Notes: a model not told the origin generated them from the sequence alone. A stretch of 64,000 nt of DNA from CAYNRE01 sp964399535 (GCA_964399535.1 CAYNRE010000046.1:124001-188000); one strand, 5' to 3'. Shown: positions 44,497-53,578, counted from the stretch's first letter. Translations and numbers: made by a program.

Positions 44497-44571
44497 CGGT
44501 CGTTCAAAGCCCGGCCGTTGGATACTCGGCCGTTCGAAGCCTGGTCGTTCGAAGCTCAGCCGTGCTCAGGG
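44497..44571. repeat. 15-base tandem repeat, about 4.5 copies
   Basis: Five adjacent 15-base units, diverged, each near CGGCCGTTCGAAGCC (44497-44511, 44512-44526, 44527-44541, 44542-44556, 44557-44571). It lies between the SPFH gene and the terminator of the next minus-strand gene, outside any supported gene. Confidence 0.75.
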
Positions 44572-44637
44572 TAAAGCCCTGACCTACGACTGCAACACCT
44601 TGTTTGGCGGCTGCTGTATCCGCCCCCTCTCGCGCAC

Positions 44638-44674
44638 AAAAAAAGCCCACGCCTCCCCGGGGGGTGGCGTGGGC
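44638..44674 (-). terminator. Rho-independent terminator of the guaB/exported-protein transcript
   Basis: Read on the minus strand: stem GCCCACGCC / GGCGTGGGC (44645-44653 and 44666-44674) followed by seven U residues (44638-44644). Perfect 9-base stem. It sits about 50 bases beyond the stop of the 44724-46112 gene. Confidence 0.9.
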
Positions 44675-44723
44675 TTGTCGAATCGAGGTTTGGTTTAACT
44701 CCAGCTTCGCAGGCCGGCACTGG

Positions 44724-46112
44724 TTACGGGATCAGGTACACACCGCCCACCCAGGCACCCGCTTCGAGCAAGCCGGCACGCACCGAGATGGGGACCGCGC
44801 CGATCATGTAAGGGGCACACGAGCCGGGGCGATAGTAGCCCAGCGGATACATGCACTCCCAGGGCGGGTTGAGTCCCATCTTGTAAGGCAGCACGGGGAA
44901 GGTGAGGAAGAAGTTCGCACCCGACACAATCGGCTGGATGAGCGGCCAGGTGTGTCCGTAACGCTCCACCGGCACCTGCTGGAAGTAGAGCGGCTTGTAG
45001 CACAGCCCCGACGCCTTCCAGTGGAACGTGGTCATGGCCCATTCCCGCGGCTGGAACATCTCGTCGCCCAGCGAGCATTCCTGCGGAAACTCGGTGCCGT
45101 CGGGCGTAATGTCGTCGGTGATCTCGCCGATCCGCTTCAAATCTTTGGGCGAAGGGCAGGGCTCCTCCTCGGGCAGCGGTCCCTGGGCAACTTCCTCTTC
45201 GAGCGTGGGCATATCGTCTTCTCGCGGCGGTAGCGCGTCGCGAATCGACTCGGTGCCCGATTCGGCCTCCGTTTCGGGCTCCGTTTCGTCCGCCTCGCTC
45301 ATGCCGGGGGGGAGTTCGTCTTCGGCCTGCTCGAGCACGGCCAGGGTTGGTTCACCGCCGACGACCTCTTCGCCTGAGCTGGGATCGACAATCCGGGCCA
45401 CGGTGCGCTGGACGGGCCGCGAGCCGAGCTCGGTACCATCTTCAAAGGGGTCGTCGAACGGGTCGGCGCTGGCCTCTTCGTAAACAGTGTCGTCGGCTTG
45501 GGCCCGGTCGCCCGAGGCGAAGGCCCGGTCGCCCGAGGCAAACGCGCGGCGGGCGGCACCGCGATCGTCGGGTCGCTCGTGGGCCACTACGGCGCGAACC
45601 CGGCTGCGGGTGGGCGGCTCCTCGGGCGAAGTCTCGCTGACTGGTTGGTCGGCGGCCAGATCCTCGGACCCGGCCAGGTCCTCGGGCGCGGGTTCGGTTT
45701 CGGGCGTGGGGTCGGCCTCGTGCGTAGCGCGGGGCGCTCGGGCGGCGACCGCGGTGGTACGAGCCCGCGAGGGAGCCACCCAGCGCAGTCCCGGCGCGAC
45801 CGAGTCGCGCGTTACGCGTGAGGTGGTGCTGGTCAGTTGAGCGGTCGGAGCCTCGGCCGCCAGGCGAGGGGCCTGCGGGGCCAGCCTGTCGGGGGCCTCG
45901 GCGGCGGCCACCGAGCGCCGGACCGGCTTGGCAAACCGGCTGCCGGTGGCGTCGGGTTCCGCGGCCGGGGCCAAGTTCCAAGCGGCGGCCGACCAGAGCG
46001 CCGACAGGGCCAGGCAGCCGAGTCCGCGGCGCCAGGCGGGGCGCTTAGGCGCCGTCGCCCGCGGCGTATTCGGCAGAGTAATTGGGTGCTTCCTGCGTGA
46101 TCGCGATGTCAT
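44724..46112 (-). CDS. Exported planctomycete protein with conserved C-terminal domain
   Basis: A 462-residue protein. A basic N-terminus and hydrophobic stretch (CLALSALWSAAAW) give a signal peptide; the middle 250 residues are low complexity, rich in Glu, Asp, Ala, Arg and Pro, and contain a short tandem repeat (AFASGDR twice). The last 130 residues are ordered: CYKPLYFQQVPVERYGHTWP, VLPYKMGLNPPWECMYPLGYYRPGSCAP, ending in GGVYLIP. I associate that C-terminal block with a planctomycete-specific exported family of unknown function. ATG at 46112 lies within guaB, a 68-base same-strand overlap; no other start is obvious before the signal peptide. Confidence 0.75.
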   Translation of the reverse strand: MTSRSRRKHPITLPNTPRATAPKRPAWRRGLGCLALSALWSAAAWNLAPAAEPDATGSRFAKPVRRSVAAAEAPDRLAPQAPRLAAEAPTAQLTSTTSRVTRDSVAPGLRWVAPSRARTTAVAARAPRATHEADPTPETEPAPEDLAGSEDLAADQPVSETSPEEPPTRSRVRAVVAHERPDDRGAARRAFASGDRAFASGDRAQADDTVYEEASADPFDDPFEDGTELGSRPVQRTVARIVDPSSGEEVVGGEPTLAVLEQAEDELPPGMSEADETEPETEAESGTESIRDALPPREDDMPTLEEEVAQGPLPEEEPCPSPKDLKRIGEITDDITPDGTEFPQECSLGDEMFQPREWAMTTFHWKASGLCYKPLYFQQVPVERYGHTWPLIQPIVSGANFFLTFPVLPYKMGLNPPWECMYPLGYYRPGSCAPYMIGAVPISVRAGLLEAGAWVGGVYLIP

Positions 46113-47526
46113 GGGGATGACTCTCCCGTACGCTCGCTGCCGAGACTTGTACGAACCGCGCTTCCGTGCGAAGTTCTTCGATCGTTTGCGTGCCGCAATA
46201 GCCCATGCCGGCCCGCAAACCTCCGACTAGCTGATAAAGGAACGGACCGAGTGGGCCCTTGAAGGGAACGCGCCCTTCGACCCCTTCGGGGACGAGTTTT
46301 TCCGGCTTTCTGGCAACCCCCGATTGGCGATACCGCTCGTCGGAACCCTTGACCATGGCCCCCAGCGATCCCATTCCGCGGTACACCTTGAAGGTGCGCC
46401 CTTGGTACAGAATGAGTTGGCCGGGGCTCTCGGCCAGCCCGGCGAACAGGCCGCCGATCATTACCGAATGCGCGCCGGCGGCCAGTGCCTTGGTCATGTC
46501 GCCCGAGTAGCGAATTCCTCCGTCGGCAATAATGGGTACTTCCGAACCGCGGGCAGCCTGGGCAGCCTGGTAAATCGCCGTTACCTGGGGAACGCCCACC
46601 CCCGAGATTACCCGGGTGGTGCAGATCGAACCTGGCCCGATGCCGACCTTCACGGCGTCGGCCCCGGCTCGGATCAGGTCGGTCGTTCCCTCGGCCGTGG
46701 CCACGTTGCCGGCCACCACGTCGATATCCCAGCGCTGTTTGATGCGGCGGACCGTATCGATCACGTTGGCCGAGTGCCCGTGGGCGCTATCGACCACCAG
46801 CACATCGACCCCTTTGGCGATCAGGCTTTCCATGCGTTCGTATTCGTGAACGCCGACCGCCGCACCGACGCGCAGCCTCCCTTGCCTGTCTTTACAGGCC
46901 GCCGGGAACCTGCGCATTTTGTCGATGTCCTTGATCGTGATCAGTCCGGTCAGTCTGTATTTTTCGTCTACCAGGAGAAGTTTCTCGACCTTATTTGCCA
47001 TCAAAATCTTCTCAGCTTCCTCAAGCGTCACGGTCCCCGTAGCCGTCACCAGGGGGCCCCGCGTCATCACTTCGGAAACCGGCAGCTCGTTGTTCTCCAG
47101 AAACCGCAGGTCGCGGCGGGTGAGAATACCCACCAGCCGTCCGTCGGCCTGGCTAATGGGAATGCCCGACACGTTGTGCTGGGCCATGGTCTCGCGAGCC
47201 CGGGAGACGCTGGCGTCGGGCGGGAGCGAGACCGGGTCGACAATGATGCCGTTGGCGCTGCGCTTGACCTTGTCGACCTCTTCGGTCTGGCGATCGACCG
47301 ACATGTTTTTGTGAATCACGCCCAGGCCGCCTTCCTGGGCCAGGGCAATCGCCATCTCGCTTTCGGTGACGGTGTCCATCGGCGAGCTGAGAATGGGAAT
47401 CTCCAGCGGAATGCGGCGCGTGAGCCGGGTATTGACTCGCACCTCGGCCGGCACCACCTGGCTGAATCGGGGAAGCAGCAGCACGTCGTCGAATGTGATG
47501 GCCGGCCCGACAAGTTTGTCGTGCAT
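46045..47526 (-). CDS. guaB: Inosine-5'-monophosphate dehydrogenase
   Basis: A 493-residue IMPDH, the first committed step of GMP synthesis (IMP to XMP with NAD). The TIM barrel starts with ITFDDVLLLPRFS and holds the catalytic-loop Cys motif GIGPGSICTTR and the flap sequence before the C-terminus. Two CBS domains sit in the usual insertion (roughly residues 95-215: EVMTRGPLVTATGTV and VEKLLLVDEKYRLTGLITIKD). ATG at 47526 has AAAGGAG about 12 bases before. It is cotranscribed with the exported protein gene, whose start lies inside its 3' end. Housekeeping gene; very sure. Confidence 0.98.
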   Translation of the reverse strand: MHDKLVGPAITFDDVLLLPRFSQVVPAEVRVNTRLTRRIPLEIPILSSPMDTVTESEMAIALAQEGGLGVIHKNMSVDRQTEEVDKVKRSANGIIVDPVSLPPDASVSRARETMAQHNVSGIPISQADGRLVGILTRRDLRFLENNELPVSEVMTRGPLVTATGTVTLEEAEKILMANKVEKLLLVDEKYRLTGLITIKDIDKMRRFPAACKDRQGRLRVGAAVGVHEYERMESLIAKGVDVLVVDSAHGHSANVIDTVRRIKQRWDIDVVAGNVATAEGTTDLIRAGADAVKVGIGPGSICTTRVISGVGVPQVTAIYQAAQAARGSEVPIIADGGIRYSGDMTKALAAGAHSVMIGGLFAGLAESPGQLILYQGRTFKVYRGMGSLGAMVKGSDERYRQSGVARKPEKLVPEGVEGRVPFKGPLGPFLYQLVGGLRAGMGYCGTQTIEELRTEARFVQVSAASVRESHPHDIAITQEAPNYSAEYAAGDGA

Positions 47527-47904
47527 GGGGGGTCCGACTCCTTTCTCAAGCGGGAAGGCAGCCTGGCGGCGGAGGGCCCCCGGGGGGGAGCCCCCGAGGC
47601 GGCGCCCAAGGCGAGCGACTGCGCGGCGTGTCGATTCAGGGCATTATGCCGGCCCCGGCGCGACTTTGGCAATGAGCACTGCCCGCGGCCAACTCTCCGG
47701 CGGGCCGGCGCCCGGTGAGCCGCGACGCAGGCGCGACCGGGGGATTGAGAAAACGTGGCCGGGGCCGACGAGCGCGAACCGGGCAGCGCTCTGGCCCCGG
47801 GGCGCCGCCTTCCGCCGCCGCCGCGCTGGCCGGCAGAGTTGTTCGGTCGCGGCTGCTGCCGGCGATCGCGGCGCACCCCCGAAGTATCGCACCCAGAGGG
47901 CGGG
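47527..47904. other. Intergenic region upstream of guaB
   Basis: About 380 bases between guaB and the Dabb gene, both on the minus strand. It presumably carries the guaB promoter; no gene or strong regulatory element could be supported. A G-run/C-run near 47575-47600 could form a hairpin. Confidence 0.4.
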
Positions 47905-48219
47905 TTACTGCAGGAAATCGAACGCCACCACGCCGTCGAGACCGCCGTCCAACTCCGGCAAAATCATCGCCTTGACCACCTCGTGGTCGGGGTGCGGCAG
48001 GTACCCGTCGCGGGCCGCCTCGTTCGCAAAGGTCATGATGAACCCGTGCGAGAAGCCCTTGTTCAGCCCTTCATGGCTCGAATAGGGCCCCCAGCAAAAA
48101 TCGACGATCCCGGGAATCTTCTGCTGCAAGCCGGCCAGGGCCGCGAACAGCTCGTGGATTCGGGACGAGCTGGTATTGGATTTCAGCTTGAGCAAGACGA
48201 CGTGTTTCACCTGGGGCAT
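47905..48219 (-). CDS. Dabb (dimeric alpha/beta barrel) family protein
   Basis: A 104-residue small protein of the stress-responsive A/B barrel family. It starts VKHVVLLKLKSNTSS, has FCWGPYSSHEGLNKGFSHGFIMTF in the middle and ends with AFDFLQ, the usual pattern; the length fits a single-domain Dabb. These form dimeric barrels in the cytoplasm. Roles vary (isomerase-like or stress); none can be assigned here. Confidence 0.9.
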   Translation of the reverse strand: MPQVKHVVLLKLKSNTSSSRIHELFAALAGLQQKIPGIVDFCWGPYSSHEGLNKGFSHGFIMTFANEAARDGYLPHPDHEVVKAMILPELDGGLDGVVAFDFLQ

Positions 48220-48469
48220 GATCGCGCACCTTGATTAGCAGAGGTCGATCGGTCGGCCCGCGCCGAGCGGCGCAGCGCTAGAACCGGGTCGCGCAGCCCA
48301 CCGCGTGGTTCGGAAGACCTCGGGCGAGGAACTTACGGGCGACGCCCCGATCGTGGCCCGACATGGTATCGCCGGCCCCAGCACGAAACAAGCAACGGCC
48401 CCGCGGACACGGCGAACTTCCTCGTTCGAGATGCAGGCGCTCGCGGCGACAGGCGAGCCGCCGGGCAAG

Positions 48470-49513
48470 TCAGCGGTCGGCGCGCAGCCAGAACCGATTC
48501 CCCTCCCAACCCGCACAGATCCGGCCAGGAAGCCACAACACCTGTTCGTTGGGCTCGCGCGTCAGCCGTGCCAGGGCCTTCCAGTGGGCGTGGCCCATCC
48601 GCCCCGAGGGCCAATCGCGCTGTAGCCAAAGTTGCCGAAGCACTGGGCGAACCAGAACATCGGGCACTTCGACCAGGGCATCGCCGGCCAGGCCAACCGC
48701 CTGGGGCTGCTCGTGAGCCACGAGCCGCGCTAGCAGCGGCTCGACCACCGATTCAATTACGTCGTCGGCCTCGGCCGAGAGCTGTGCCAGCCGGGTTACC
48801 GCTTCGGTAACGCGACCGCCGTACCATCGCTCGAGCCGCGGCAACAACTCGTGGCGCAAGCGATTTCGGGCATAGCGCAGGTCGTCGTTACTGGGGTCGC
48901 GGCGAAACGGTTGACCCAGCGCGACCAGCAACTCGACCAGGTGCCGCCGCCTGACGCCCAGCAGCGGCCGTACCAACGCCAGACCCGGCGCCAACGGACG
49001 GGCGACCGACATGCCGGCCAGCCCGCGCAATCCGGTTCCGCGGAAAACATGGTGCAGCACCGTTTCCACCTGGTCGTCGGCCGTGTGTGCCACCGCCACG
49101 TAACGGCAGCCATGCGCCTGGGCAACGTGGACCAGATAGCGATAGCGAATCTGGCGCAGGGCCGCTTCCGACCGGCTCGCGGCGCCACCCGCGCCGGCGC
49201 GGCCAGACCGCCTGGCGCGGGCACGGTGACAAGGCCAGCCCAACTCGGCGGCCAGCCGGGCCACGGCGCGGCCATCGCCGGCCCCTTCGCGGCCCCGCAA
49301 GCCGTGGTCGAAATGGGCCACGTGCAGGGTGCCGGGACCGCCATGCCGGCGTTTCAGGCGGTCGATCAGCCGCAACAGGGCGACGCTATCGGCGCCGCCG
49401 GAAACGCCCACCAACACGGGCGTGTCGAGCCAGCGATCCAGCGGCCAGGCGGCGCACAAGGCCTCGGCCAGCCGGTCGGGCAGATCGTGGACGGTGCGGG
49501 TAGCGGAAGCCAT
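48470..49513 (-). CDS. tilS: tRNA(Ile)-lysidine synthase
   Basis: A 347-residue TilS, which modifies the wobble cytidine of tRNA-Ile(CAU) to lysidine so it reads AUA. The PP-loop motif SGGADS is near residue 37 (VLVGVSGGADSVALL), followed by HVAHFDHGLRG and GCRYVAVAHTADDQVETVLHHVFRG, the family's conserved HTADDQ segment, and YARNRLRHELLP. ATG at 49513 has a GGAGAA site; the open frame extends further upstream without homology. C-terminal domain is shorter than in E. coli. Cytoplasmic and probably essential. Confidence 0.95.
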   Translation of the reverse strand: MASATRTVHDLPDRLAEALCAAWPLDRWLDTPVLVGVSGGADSVALLRLIDRLKRRHGGPGTLHVAHFDHGLRGREGAGDGRAVARLAAELGWPCHRARARRSGRAGAGGAASRSEAALRQIRYRYLVHVAQAHGCRYVAVAHTADDQVETVLHHVFRGTGLRGLAGMSVARPLAPGLALVRPLLGVRRRHLVELLVALGQPFRRDPSNDDLRYARNRLRHELLPRLERWYGGRVTEAVTRLAQLSAEADDVIESVVEPLLARLVAHEQPQAVGLAGDALVEVPDVLVRPVLRQLWLQRDWPSGRMGHAHWKALARLTREPNEQVLWLPGRICAGWEGNRFWLRADR

Positions 49514-50409
49514 CTTGGTTCTCCAGCGGCGCGGCTGCCGCAGGCTCTCGCAAGTCGCACAGGGCACAAGACTTGGCCCCCTGCGACGGCGATTTGCAGC
49601 CGCGGCCCGCCGTGTTAAGATACCGTTTCCAAGCGAGGCTGCCACGAAGAAATGAGAAGGTTGCAGGGTGCGACCGGTCGCGGTGCCGACGAGCTTGGGA
49701 CGGTTTGTTTTGGTTTTGTATTTCGACGAGTACTTGCCGTACTCGGCGGCCGGCTGGCCGCCTGGTACGAACGTGCGGCTGACCAGCGGTGCTTCTCCGG
49801 GCTCCTGTCGTCGTTGCTGGGCGCTGGCGAGTCGATCCGCTCTGGTCACTTGGTGAACGGTGTCGAGTTCAGCTTTTTCGGGGGGTGACTCAGTCGCCAT
49901 GTTTCCGCCTGCCTTGCTGTGGCTGATCGGTTGGGTTCTCGGGCTCCACGGCCCGGCGGCCCAGCAATTGGTTGCGACCAGGCAGAGATCGGAAGGCGAT
50001 GGTCGAGTGGCCTGGGGGTGGCCTGCCTGGGCAGCGCCGCAAGGACAACCCGTGGCGGCGCCAAGGCAGGGGAGGCGCTGCCTCCCGTGCACTTGCAGCC
50101 GGATGGCTGCGGGAACTTCGCGGACAGACGAATCCGCTGCCGTCGGGTTCCTCGCTGGGGCTCAATCCCGGCTGATTTGCGCAGGCGCGCTCCGCCCGGG
50201 TGGCCGGGCGTTTGCCGGCTACCTGAAGTGGGGGTCTCGCCCCGAAAGCTAGTTCGCACTCGGACCCCGGCGGCCCACCGCCGGCACGTTTGTTGGCACT
50301 CGAGCGGGGGGAAGGGTCGCGCCAGCCCAGGGGGCCGGTGGGGCAGCTTTCTCGCTTGGCTGGGTGGCAGGCACTCGTTGTTCCTCGCAAGACGAGAGTG
50401 CCTTTTACC
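49514..50409. other. Long intergenic region between tilS and rny
   Basis: About 895 bases divergent between tilS (minus) and rny (plus), unusually long for this compact window. No ORF on either strand shows a recognisable protein. There is a T-rich patch for this genome at 49703-49724 (TTTGTTTTGGTTTTGTATTT) and a perfect small hairpin at 50070-50086 (GGGAGGC / GCCTCCC, three-base loop). A leader RNA or small RNA is possible; I could not match it to a known RNA family by eye. Confidence 0.5.
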
Positions 50410-51963
50410 GTGTCGCCCATCGTTACCGTTCTGGTCACCGCCACGCTGGCGGCGGTACTGACCTTTGTACTCATCAAGTTTCTCGACTACCTGCGGCAGA
50501 AAGACGCCGAGGCCCGGGCCAACGAGATTATTTCCCGGGCCGAGCGCGAGATCGACAACCGCCGCAAGGAAGCTGAGCTGGAGATTCGCGAGCAGTCGAT
50601 CCAGCAGCGCGCCGAGGGAGAGCGCGAGCTGGCCCAGTTTCGCCAGGAGTTGCACGAGCGCGAGCGGCAGCTCGACAAGCGCCAGGACGGCATCGATCAG
50701 CAGGCCGATCAGCTCCGCAAGCAGGAGAAGATGGTCGAATCGACCCAGCGCAAGCTGGCGGAGCGAATCGACGAGGCGACCCGCAAGAACGAAGAGCTGG
50801 GCGAACTGATCGTGGCCCAGCGGCAAAAGCTGTACGAGCTGAGCGGCATGACCCGCGACGAGGCGGCCCAGCGGCTGCTGACCATGCTCGATTCCGAGTT
50901 GCAGAAGGAAGCCGGCGCCATGATTCTGGCGCATGAGAAGCGGCTAGCCGGCGTGTGCGAGGAGAAAACGCGCGACTACCTGATCACGTCGCTGCAGCGT
51001 TACGCGGCGGCCCACACGGCCGAGGCCACGACCAGCACCGTCGACATTCCCAACGACGACATGAAGGGGCGCATTATCGGCCGCGAAGGCCGCAACATTC
51101 GCGCCTTTGAAAAGGCCAGCGGCTGCGACGTCATTATCGACGACACACCCGGCGTGGTAATCGTCAGCGGGTTCGACCCGGTACGCCGCGAGGTGGCCCG
51201 CCTTTCCCTGGAGAAACTCATCGCCGACGGCCGGATTCACCCTTCGCGAATCGAAGAGATTATCGGCGAGACGCAGAAAGAGCTCGAGCAACACATTCAA
51301 AAGGTGGGCCAAGAGGCGGCCCAAGAGGCCGACGTTCCCGGACTGCACGAACGCGTCATTCACCTGTTGGGGCGATTGCGGTTCCGCACCAGCTACAGCC
51401 AGAATGTGCTGCGGCACTCGATCGAGGTCGCTTTCCTGAGCGGGATGATCGCCGAAGAGATCGGGCTCGACGGCAACCTGGCCCGCCGCTGCGGCCTGCT
51501 GCACGATATCGGCAAGGCCGCCGACCACGAGGCCGAAGGGGGGCACCCCAAGATCGGGGCCGACCTGCTCAAGCGGTTCGGCGAACGTTCGGAAGTGGTC
51601 CACGCCGCCCTGGGGCACCACGACGATCTGCGCCTGGAGTTCCCCTACACGGTCCTGGTGGCCGCGGCCGATGCGGCCAGCGCGTCGCGGCCGGGGGCCC
51701 GCCGCGAAACGCTCGAGCGCTACGTAAAACGCATGGAGGAATTAGAGAGCATCGCCACCAGCTTCGGCGGCGTGGAACAGGCCTACGCCATTCAGGCCGG
51801 CCGGGAACTGCGGGTCCTGGTCAACGCCAAGCAAACCACCGACGAAACCGCCGCCAAAATCTGCCGCGATATTGCCAAGGCGTTCGAAGAGCAGTTGACC
51901 TACCCGGGTGAAATCAAGGTGACCGTCCTTCGGGAAACCCGGGTCACCGAGTTGGCCCGCTAG
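50410..51963 (+). CDS. rny: Ribonuclease Y
   Basis: A 517-residue RNase Y, a membrane-anchored endoribonuclease that starts mRNA decay. One N-terminal membrane segment (IVTVLVTATLAAVLTFVLI) is followed by a long coiled coil (about residues 30-180), a KH domain (IPNDDMKGRIIGREGRNIRAFE), and the HD phosphohydrolase domain (RHSIEVAFLSGMIAEE, GLLHDIGKAADHE). I chose GTG at 50410; the length then equals the usual 515-520. GTG at 50398 is possible. It is followed 50 bases later by ymdB, the usual pair. Confidence 0.96.
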   Translation: MSPIVTVLVTATLAAVLTFVLIKFLDYLRQKDAEARANEIISRAEREIDNRRKEAELEIREQSIQQRAEGERELAQFRQELHERERQLDKRQDGIDQQADQLRKQEKMVESTQRKLAERIDEATRKNEELGELIVAQRQKLYELSGMTRDEAAQRLLTMLDSELQKEAGAMILAHEKRLAGVCEEKTRDYLITSLQRYAAAHTAEATTSTVDIPNDDMKGRIIGREGRNIRAFEKASGCDVIIDDTPGVVIVSGFDPVRREVARLSLEKLIADGRIHPSRIEEIIGETQKELEQHIQKVGQEAAQEADVPGLHERVIHLLGRLRFRTSYSQNVLRHSIEVAFLSGMIAEEIGLDGNLARRCGLLHDIGKAADHEAEGGHPKIGADLLKRFGERSEVVHAALGHHDDLRLEFPYTVLVAAADAASASRPGARRETLERYVKRMEELESIATSFGGVEQAYAIQAGRELRVLVNAKQTTDETAAKICRDIAKAFEEQLTYPGEIKVTVLRETRVTELAR

Positions 51964-52014
51964 GCTAGGCTTCTCGCGCGGCCCTCGGCGCCGGTTGCAG
52001 GAAGGTACGCCCCC

Positions 52015-52812
52015 ATGCGACTGCTGTTGATCGGGGATATCGTCGGCCAGCCCGGCCGACGCATGGTTGTCGAGGCGCTGCCCGGGTTGATCCGCGACCG
52101 GGGCATCGACCTGGTCGTGGCCAACGCCGAGAACGCCGCCGGCGGTGCGGGGCTGACGCCCGCCCAGTACCACGAACTGCTGGCCGCGGGGGTCGACGGC
52201 ATCACGCTGGGCGACCACATCTATCGCCGCAAAGAGATTCAATCGATTCTACAGTCGGCCGAAAACATCGTGAAACCGGCCAATTTCCCCGCCTCGGCCC
52301 CCGGTCGCGACTGGATGCTGCTCACCGCCCGCGGCGGCCAGCGCGTGGCCGTGATTAGCCTGCTGGGCCGGGTCTTCATGCGGCCGGTCGATTGCCCCTG
52401 GCAGGCCGTCGATCGGGTACTCGGCCAGCTTCCGGCGGAGGTGAAAGTGGTGCTGGTCGATTTTCACGCCGAGGCCACGAGCGACAAGCAACTGATGGGC
52501 CGGTACCTCGACGGGCGGGTTTCGGCCGTTCTGGGCACCCACACCCATGTGGCCACGGCCGACGAACAGATTCTACCCGGTGGAACCGCCTTCCAGTGCG
52601 ACGTGGGCATGACCGGCCCCTACGAAAGCATTCTTGGCCGGCGGATCGACCGGGTGCTGGAGACCACCCAGACCTTCAACCCCACCATGTTCGACGTGGC
52701 CACGGGCGATCCGCGTTTGGCCGGTACGCTGGTCGAGGTCGATGACCAGACGGGCCGGGCCCTGCACATCGAACGAGTGATGGTTCGCGAGTTGCCCAAG
52801 GGCGATGGATAA
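52015..52812 (+). CDS. ymdB: YmdB-type metallophosphoesterase (TIGR00282)
   Basis: A 265-residue phosphoesterase. Metal-ligand segments are LLIGDIVGQPGRR at the start, VVANAENAAGG, and GTHTHVATADEQILPGGTAF in the C-terminal part. The usual GNHxxD motif is here GDHIYRRKEI, with Asp in place of the Asn. YmdB of Bacillus is a cAMP phosphodiesterase linked to RNase Y and biofilm development. It follows rny by about 50 bases on the same strand and is probably cotranscribed. ATG at 52015 has AGGAAGG about 9 bases upstream. The stop lies in a 17-base direct repeat. Confidence 0.93.
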   Translation: MRLLLIGDIVGQPGRRMVVEALPGLIRDRGIDLVVANAENAAGGAGLTPAQYHELLAAGVDGITLGDHIYRRKEIQSILQSAENIVKPANFPASAPGRDWMLLTARGGQRVAVISLLGRVFMRPVDCPWQAVDRVLGQLPAEVKVVLVDFHAEATSDKQLMGRYLDGRVSAVLGTHTHVATADEQILPGGTAFQCDVGMTGPYESILGRRIDRVLETTQTFNPTMFDVATGDPRLAGTLVEVDDQTGRALHIERVMVRELPKGDG

Positions 52813-52830
52813 GCAAGGGCGATGGATAAG
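52797..52830. repeat. 17-base direct tandem duplication at the end of ymdB
   Basis: Two exact 17-base copies (CAAGGGCGATGGATAAG) at 52797-52813 and 52814-52830. The ymdB stop codon TAA lies in the first copy. Looks like a recent slippage event. Confidence 0.9.
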
Positions 52831-53056
52831 GTGGATGAGTAGCCCTGGGGTGGGGCTTCTCCCGCCCTGCCCGGCTGCGACGCCGCAGGGGGGCCGTGGC
52901 CAACGGTACCAGGTGGCCTCGTGTCGGGGGCCGGGTTTGCTCAACCGCGTACCGGCGGAGTACAACCATGAAGAGCGGCCCCATTTCGCCCGGGTTCGCC
53001 AGCTTTCCCAGGGCCTAGTGCAACGCAATGCTCCCCTTTCGCAGGGCTGAGGGACG

Positions 53057-53578
53057 ATGGCGCTCGATCGGTCTTGTGGCACCACCGACACCCCGGTATT
53101 CTCCGCACCCTCGTCTGGGCCGGCCGGTAACGCCCCGTCCGCGCCTTTGTCGGTCGCCGGTCGCAATGGCAAGCCGCTTTCGACAACCACCCGGGTCAAC
53201 CTGGCATTCGTGGGCATTGGGCTGCTGGTTGTTTGGGCGATCGCCCGCGGTCTGGAGCCGAGCCCGAGCGGGTTGGGAACGCATCAGCAAATGGGGTTAC
53301 CCCCCTGTACGTTTCGCCTGGTGTTCAACATGCGTTGTCCATCCTGTGGCATGACAACCTCCTGGGCGCACCTGGCGCGAGGAAACTTGTGGGCGGCCCT
53401 GAGGGCCAACAGCGGGGGAGCCGTGTTGGGGTTGCTTTCGATGGTGGTTGCCCCCTGGAGCTGTTGGACCGCTTGGCGTGGACACGCTGGTCGCACCTGG
53501 CCGAGCGACTGGTTCCTGTTGATCGTGGCCCTGGCCGTCGGCGGTGTAACCGTGGCCGACTGGCTAAGTAAGATCTAA
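53057..53578 (+). CDS. DUF2752 domain membrane protein
   Basis: A 173-residue protein. A 45-residue Ser/Pro/Gly-rich cytoplasmic N-terminus is followed by a membrane segment, the hallmark PPCTFRLVFNMRCPSCGMTTSWAHLARGNLWAALRAN, then two more membrane segments. CPSCGMT is the DUF2752 signature. ATG at 53057 has GAGGGA upstream. It is on the same strand as ymdB and the next lipoprotein gene. The function of DUF2752 is not known. Confidence 0.92.
   Translation: MALDRSCGTTDTPVFSAPSSGPAGNAPSAPLSVAGRNGKPLSTTTRVNLAFVGIGLLVVWAIARGLEPSPSGLGTHQQMGLPPCTFRLVFNMRCPSCGMTTSWAHLARGNLWAALRANSGGAVLGLLSMVVAPWSCWTAWRGHAGRTWPSDWFLLIVALAVGGVTVADWLSKI

Noticed and set aside
46324..47718. Plus-strand open frame of 464 codons antisense to guaB
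   Set aside because: Shadow of the strongly conserved guaB frame.
49860..50252. Possible 130-residue gene upstream of rny
   Set aside because: Has an initial hydrophobic stretch but no ribosome binding site and a composition like non-coding GC-rich DNA. Kept only as part of the intergenic entry.
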